A program made the translations under genes and the position numbers. This document shows positions 59,490-64,000 of a stretch of 64,000 nt of DNA, one piece after another. The stretch's first letter is position 1, and every line of letters begins with the position of its first letter. The stretch comes from Polyangium sp. 6x1 (GTDB lineage Bacteria; Myxococcota_A; Polyangia; Polyangiales; Polyangiaceae). The notes below the pieces were generated by a model. The model saw only the letters and a list, made by a program, of their open reading frames with translations. It was not told where the DNA came from and did no database searches. Location of the stretch: NCBI RefSeq assembly GCF_029946515.1, contig NZ_JARZHH010000017.1:1-64000 (forward strand), given 5' to 3'.

Positions 59490-59573
59490 CCCCTTGGCCT
59501 TCCGGGCGGCGCGGAGGTTTTTCGCGAACCGCTCACGAGCCGACATTCGGGGTGCCGACGTACGCCGCGCCAC
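59490..59573 (-). pseudogene. Broken XRE gene, N-terminal 28 codons
   Basis: MARRTSAPRMSARERFAKNL and the next 8 residues match the XRE protein starting at 58503. The frame then shifts by one inserted base and runs into the end of the methyltransferase gene. The HTH recognition part is missing. Confidence 0.75.
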
Positions 59574-59610
59574 GGCGGCAGCGTCTCAGGACCCCGGGCG
59601 AGGGTTCACA

Positions 59611-59621
59611 GACTATAAGTC
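59611..59621. promoter_or_regulatory. GACT-ATA-AGTC box (copy 4)
   Basis: 37 bp upstream of the broken XRE start at 59573, retained within the duplicated segment. Confidence 0.45.
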
Positions 59622-59684
59622 GTGTTCCGATCCAGGCCAAACCTGTGGTATCGTCGTTCCTCGACGAACCCCGAACCACGAACG

Positions 59685-59838
59685 ATGCCTCGTTTGGCCC
59701 TTCTCCTCCTCGCAGCTCTGGCGCCGCTCCTCGCGGCGTCGCGCGCGGATGCGGACCCCGAGCCGCCGCGCCCGGCGTTCCGGCTGCAATATCCGCTTCC
59801 GCCTCGCCATGGAACTCTCCTAGCGCAAATCCGCGCCT
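59685..59838 (+). pseudogene. N-terminal fragment of a secreted protein
   Basis: A clear signal peptide (MPRLALLLLAALAPLLAA then SRADA) and a short Pro-rich mature part. Coding character then fades and the reading frame runs antisense or out of frame through the sigma fragment. Probably the 5' relic of a lost gene. Confidence 0.4.
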
Positions 59839-60186
59839 TTGGGTTTGTCCACGGAAGTGGGGGAGGATCAACGGTGTGCCGCGAACTGGCGGAAGCTCGA
59901 GCGGCACACATACGAGGTGCTCGACGCGCAGGCCATCAAAGCGGCGCAAGCCATGCCGGAGGAACCCGAGGCGCGCGCGGAGCTGGTGGACGCGTTGCGC
60001 GTGGCGTTGGGGAGGCTCGACGCGACGGACAGGCAGCTCCTCGTCTGGCGCTTCGTGGAGGGCGAGGCGCTGCGTGAGATCGGGAGGCGGATCGGGTTGC
60101 GGAAGAGTGGGGCCGAGGTGCGTGCGGCAAGAGCACGGAAGCGCCTACGTCGCTTGCTCTTTCGCCCACGCATGAAGGACCATTGA
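59839..60186 (+). pseudogene. Sigma factor fragment: region 4 without region 2
   Basis: 115 codons with TTG start. The C-terminal half is an ECF region 4 (LDATDRQLLVWRFVEGEAL, REIGRRIGLRKSGAEVRAAR). Upstream is only the linker; region 2, which binds core polymerase, is absent. Either a truncated gene or a short regulator; truncation is more likely given the neighbouring relics. Confidence 0.6.
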
Positions 60187-60391
60187 CGTCGCCATTGGTC
60201 GTACCTTGGCTCCCCCCATCCGCGCGGTGGTTGAGCCGATCGGCGAGGCTACCCCTGCGACTTGCGCGCTGGAAGCTGCGACCCAGCCGACTCCGCAATG
60301 ATGGTCCCGTCCCCGCGTCGGGCGGATCGGCGTGGCGACCGTCGAATGGCCGACGCCGGGCGCGCCCCCGCCGAGGGCCGAGGGGACGCCA

Positions 60392-62299
60392 TCACGGCGC
60401 GAGCGACGCGACGAACACGTCCGACGAGTAAAGACCGTTATAACCGAAGCTCGCGACGTGCTCCTGGTCCCCCCAGTGGATGGCTCCCTCGAAGCTGCCG
60501 CCCACGTAAATCTGGCCCGCTGCATTCACGCCGACGGCCTCGCCCCATTGGGGCAAGGTTTTCGAGTCGGAGTCCCCCTCCACGCGCGACCACCGGAATG
60601 CGCCGTCCGCGGCCGAATACGAGGCGACCACGATATCCGACGCGCCGGCCGTCGTCTGCGCGGTCCCGCTCCCGAAGTCGACCGATCCGCGCAGCGCGCC
60701 GGTCACCACGACGTCGCCGTTGTTTCCGAACGTGACGCCCTTCAAACCTCCGGCGCCCGTGAAGGCCCTCCCCCATACCGGCGCGGTGGACGCGTCGAGC
60801 TTCACCATGAAGAACGTCCCGTTTTGCGGGCCGGCGATTCCGAGATCGACGATCATCGGCTTGTCCCCCGAGTCCGTCGTCAAGACGAGCGTGTCGTCCG
60901 GCCCCGCGGCCACGCGAACCCACAAATTTTGTGACTGATTCGCGGCGTCTTCCGGAAAGCTCCTGCTCGCGACGTGCTCTCCCGTCGCCGAGAGCCTCGC
61001 GACGAAGAGCCCCTTGTCGAGCGTCGCGACGCCAAAGTTGATCGTGTTGGTGTTGTATCCCGCGATCACGAGCCGGCCTTGCGAATCGAAGGCGGCGCCC
61101 GTGGCTGTCTGGAATGCGGTGTCCCCGTAACGTTTCGTGAAGATGACCTGACCATCTCCCGAGAATTTCACGGCGAATGCATCCCCGGGAGAACCGCCCC
61201 CGTTGATCTGGTTGCCGCCGAAGGTCAGGTTGCCGGTGAACGTGCCGACCAGCGCGATGGACCCATCGGGGCCGCAAGCTACGGCCTTTGCGTAGGCCGA
61301 GGCCGAGCCGTTCGAGACCAGGGAGAAGCGATGGTTGCCCTCCGCATCGTAGCTGACCACGAACGTCTGCATCGACCCGGTGCCGACCTTCAGGCCTCCG
61401 CCCGCGTTGATGCCGCCGCCGGTGGTATCGCCGACGACCGCGACGTTGCCCTGCGGATCGACGCACACGCCGCGCATGTGCAATACATTGGCCGATGCAA
61501 TGTTGCGCGCCCAGATGGGTTGGCCGGTACCGTCGAGCTTCGCGACGAATCCGTCGAGATTGTACCCCACGTTTCCGAGCAAGAGGCCGCCGCCGAAGTC
61601 CATCGAGCGAAGATAATCGCCCGTGATGAGCACGTCCCCTCCCGCGTCCACCGCGAGCCCCCCGAGTTTCTCTTCGGTTTGTTCCATGATGTTGCTGCCG
61701 AAGCGTCGGCTCCAGCTCGTCGAGCCGGGGCACGTCGCGTTTGCGCCATTGCAGTCCTCGTCCACCGCCGTCTTGCAATCGTCCGTCGCCGGCAAGACCT
61801 CCCCCTCGCACGGACCAAAGCCGGAGCCATCGGGCAGGCACGTCGACATCCCGCCGAGGCACGTCCCCACGCCTTCTGTGCCGCCGGGCCCGTCATAGCA
61901 GCCCTTCATCGTGCCGGGTACGCAGATTTGTGCACCACTCGAAGCGCTCGATGTCCCGCCCATTCCACCAGCGCCGCCGGTGCCCATTCCACCAGCGCCG
62001 CCGGTGCCCATTCCCCCTACGCCGCCGGTGCCCATTCCACCAGCGCCGCCGGTGCCCATGCCGCCAGAGCCGCCCACGCCCCCAGAGCCGCCGGTGCCCA
62101 TTCCACCAGCGCCGCCGGTGCCCATGCCTCCGGAGCCGCCCACGCCCATTCCACCTGCGCCGCCTGTGCCCATGCCTCCAGAGCCGCTCGTGCCCATGCC
62201 TCCGGAGCCGGCCGCGCCGTTGGTCCCGGTCCCGGGATCGTCCGAGCATGCGCTGGCCCAAAGCCCCAATGCAACCACAACGAGCGTACGCGTCTTCAT
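60392..62299 (-). CDS. Lipoprotein with Gly/Met repeat linker and beta-propeller
   Basis: A 635-aa lipoprotein. ATG 62299 is chosen because GGAGGAG lies 8 nt upstream. Lipobox ASAC (Cys18). A long Gly-rich linker of GGMGTGG-type units (about 25-120) is followed by a Cys-containing MopE-like segment (about 125-200, ending DEDCNGANATC). Then comes a beta-propeller of SBBP-type repeats (about 205-635: GDVLITGDY, FVAKLDGTGQPIW, GNVAVVGDT and more). Surface-exposed structural or binding role; host-type gene. Confidence 0.87.
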   Translation of the reverse strand: MKTRTLVVVALGLWASACSDDPGTGTNGAAGSGGMGTSGSGGMGTGGAGGMGVGGSGGMGTGGAGGMGTGGSGGVGGSGGMGTGGAGGMGTGGVGGMGTGGAGGMGTGGAGGMGGTSSASSGAQICVPGTMKGCYDGPGGTEGVGTCLGGMSTCLPDGSGFGPCEGEVLPATDDCKTAVDEDCNGANATCPGSTSWSRRFGSNIMEQTEEKLGGLAVDAGGDVLITGDYLRSMDFGGGLLLGNVGYNLDGFVAKLDGTGQPIWARNIASANVLHMRGVCVDPQGNVAVVGDTTGGGINAGGGLKVGTGSMQTFVVSYDAEGNHRFSLVSNGSASAYAKAVACGPDGSIALVGTFTGNLTFGGNQINGGGSPGDAFAVKFSGDGQVIFTKRYGDTAFQTATGAAFDSQGRLVIAGYNTNTINFGVATLDKGLFVARLSATGEHVASRSFPEDAANQSQNLWVRVAAGPDDTLVLTTDSGDKPMIVDLGIAGPQNGTFFMVKLDASTAPVWGRAFTGAGGLKGVTFGNNGDVVVTGALRGSVDFGSGTAQTTAGASDIVVASYSAADGAFRWSRVEGDSDSKTLPQWGEAVGVNAAGQIYVGGSFEGAIHWGDQEHVASFGYNGLYSSDVFVASLAP

Positions 62300-62482
62300 C
62301 GTCATTCTCCTCCGCAATGTCCGCAGGTCATTCCGTTCGGACAGGGCACCCAATCGGCGGTCGCACCGGGAGCAGGATTTCGTCGCTTGCGCCGGTGGCA
62401 GAGACGCGCCTCACGCACGCCCAGCAAGGTGCTCTGGGCCGCAGCGGGAGCCGTGGCCCGATCGCGTCTTTCGGCAGCGCGC

Positions 62483-64000
62483 TTACCGCGCGGCGGCGCA
62501 CTCGGGGCGCTGACCGGCGAGCCACGTCGCCGCGCGCTGCTCGCGATCGTTCATCGGGAAGAGAGCGCCGGCGACGACCCGCGCGCGCGCGCAGTCGCCG
62601 GCCGCAGCGAAGCAGTGCGCGAGGCTCACCCGGGCGTGGAAGACGGTGCCCGGCGCCGGCGAAGGGCGTTCGCCGATGGCTCGCTCGAGTTGCGTGGCGA
62701 GCTGCTCGCAACGCGCGACCGTGCGGGGCCCGAGGTGTGTCTGCGCCGCCACGGCGAGGATGCGCTCCTCCGGGGAGGCCCGGCTCGTGTCGTCTGCGGG
62801 GCAGTATTGCAACAGGGACCGCTGCACCGCGACATCGTCGTTGCCGGCGGCGCGCATGCGCTTCGCGCCTTGCTCGCACTGGCCGGCGAGCATCTCGCAC
62901 GAGGCGCGCGTGTGGGCCATGATGCCGACGCTCGCCGCGTCGAGCTTTTCGGCCCGCGCGAGGAGCTCCAGGCACGCCTTGCCGTTCCCCCCGCGGAACG
63001 CTTCCGCTGCCTTCTGCATGAGCTTCGCGGCCTCGCCCCTGTCGCTGCCCGACGCGAAAGGCGTGCCGGAACTGGCTGCCGCAGCGATGGGGGCCGCGAG
63101 GCGCGCGCTCGCGGGCAGGAGGGGTTGTAAAAACGCCGGCGGCTGCGGAGAAGGAGCCGGCGCGGCGGTGAGCGTGGCGGACGGTTCGGGCGCTGCCACG
63201 CTCGGCGCGGGCGCGGTGGTGCTGTGGGTCGGATCGACGCCGTTCGCGGAGGTGGTGCTCGTGGGTATGGCTCGGTCGCCCGGGAAGCCGGCCGCGGCGA
63301 GCGTCGCGAGGCCGACGCCGACGAGCGCGAGGGAGACCGCGCGCGCCCGGCGCGGAGCGGCCACGGGACGCGCATCGAGCGAGGCCTCGAGCGCCGCGAC
63401 CAGCGCCTCCACGTCGCGGTGGCGGGCGGCAGGATCGATCGCGATCGCGCGGGCGAGGGCGTCCCACAGCGCGGGCTCCGGGCCGGCGCTCCCCCACCGC
63501 TCGCGGCCGAGGCGCGCGAGCTCTGCGGCCGCCGTGCCCGCCGGCAGACGCGCGCCCGTGAGCGCTTCGAGAAGACAGAGCCCGAGCGCGAACTGATCGA
63601 CTGCCGGGCCCACCTCGCTGGCGCGCTGCTCGGGCGCCATGTACGCCCGTGTGCCGGCCGGGTCGGCGCGCTGCTCCGCGCCCACGGCCAGCCCGAAATC
63701 GGCGACGCGCACGCGCCCGTCGTCGCCGAGCAGGAGGTTCGCTGGCTTGATGTCGCGGTGCGTGAGGCCCGCCGCGTGGATGGCGGCGAGGCCGCGCCCA
63801 GCCTGCACGTATGCTTCGACGCGCTCGCGAAAGCCCGGCCCGTGCCCCGGCCAGGCCTTGTCGAGCGTCGCCCCCTCGACGTACTCGGTTGCGAGGAAGA
63901 CGGCGCCGCCCTCGACGCCGACGTCGAACACGGTGAGCACGTTGGGGTGCGTGACCTTCGCGAGCGCGCGCGCCTCGGCCGCGAGCCGATCGGCGGCGCC
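62483..64000 (-). CDS. Ser/Thr protein kinase, N-terminus beyond window
   Basis: 506 codons are visible, from the alphaC region ([20 protein letters not shown]) to the stop. [14 protein letters not shown] and MAPEQ mark the kinase core; the P-loop and catalytic Lys lie beyond the edge. One TM helix follows ([21 protein letters not shown]), then a Pro/Ala/Ser linker and a C-terminal TPR-like domain with paired Cys ([20 protein letters not shown]). The Cys-containing outer domain may be periplasmic. Confidence 0.9.
   Translation of the reverse strand, partial: GAADRLAAEARALAKVTHPNVLTVFDVGVEGGAVFLATEYVEGATLDKAWPGHGPGFRERVEAYVQAGRGLAAIHAAGLTHRDIKPANLLLGDDGRVRVADFGLAVGAEQRADPAGTRAYMAPEQRASEVGPAVDQFALGLCLLEALTGARLPAGTAAAELARLGRERWGSAGPEPALWDALARAIAIDPAARHRDVEALVAALEASLDARPVAAPRRARAVSLALVGVGLATLAAAGFPGDRAIPTSTTSANGVDPTHSTTAPAPSVAAPEPSATLTAAPAPSPQPPAFLQPLLPASARLAAPIAAAASSGTPFASGSDRGEAAKLMQKAAEAFRGGNGKACLELLARAEKLDAASVGIMAHTRASCEMLAGQCEQGAKRMRAAGNDDVAVQRSLLQYCPADDTSRASPEERILAVAAQTHLGPRTVARCEQLATQLERAIGERPSPAPGTVFHARVSLAHCFAAAGDCARARVVAGALFPMNDREQRAATWLAGQRPECAAAR

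Larger units (their letters stand above)
59482..59668. repeat. Direct repeat, copy 2
   Basis: Second copy of 58413-58597, with a 1-bp insertion at its left edge and scattered substitutions, so an old duplication or two related insertions. Confidence 0.8.

Overview
The window looks like chromosome from a myxobacterium, most likely a Polyangiaceae-type member of the Polyangiales (inference). The signs are high GC, many Ser/Thr kinases, a FHA-sigma54 activator, class III cyclases, numerous lipoproteins with Gly/Ala-rich linkers, MopE-type Cys motifs, and a surface protein with 12 Cys-rich CGDG...CDDGN repeats and a MYXO-CTERM-like tail.

Layout. 1-27.3 kb is ordinary chromosome. It holds a truncated lipoprotein, a MopE-type lipoprotein and an acyl-CoA dehydrogenase. 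A leftward block follows (radical SAM, histidine kinase, Ser/Thr kinase, TPR protein, acyl-CoA dehydrogenase, lipoprotein, plus a 54-aa membrane protein). Next come a third acyl-CoA dehydrogenase, the Cys-rich surface protein, a ferredoxin-cyclase, a second Ser/Thr kinase coupled to a LysM/FecR protein, an OmpA-cyclase-sigma54 activator series, and a LysR/TSUP divergent pair.

At 27,338 lies tRNA-Thr(CGU). A 49-bp copy of its 3' end recurs exactly 28,173 bp downstream at 55,539. These repeats bound an integrated element with a tyrosine integrase and an Xis-like gene at the left end. Inside is a compact rightward 10-gene module (30.6-40.2 kb). It encodes a transglutaminase-like protein, a RadA-like ATPase, a LysM/peptidoglycan-binding membrane protein, two small membrane proteins, a 398-aa candidate capsid protein, a 134-aa beta-rich protein and a SpoIID-type wall enzyme. 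No tail, portal or terminase gene is visible. I infer a temperate, non-tailed, possibly membrane-containing virus, or an apparatus derived from one. This is the best candidate for an undescribed system. The rest of the element carries regulators (XRE proteins, an ECF-like sigma factor, a sigma factor with membrane segments), secreted or outer-membrane proteins, gene relics, a complete type I restriction-modification cassette (hsdM-hsdS-hsdR) and an orphan membrane protein beside the right attachment site.

Right of 55.5 kb sits a second, related integrase with the remains of a sister element. Its Xis-like gene is fused at about 57,314 to the 3' end of an unrelated gene, and a paralogue of the first element's HTH regulator follows. 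This looks like an internal-deletion relic in tandem with the first element; its right end is not visible. 58.2-60.2 kb is decayed accessory DNA: an XRE gene, a methyltransferase flanked by a 186-bp direct repeat, a broken XRE copy and a sigma region-4 fragment. Host-like genes resume at 60.4 kb with a beta-propeller lipoprotein and a Ser/Thr kinase that runs off the edge.
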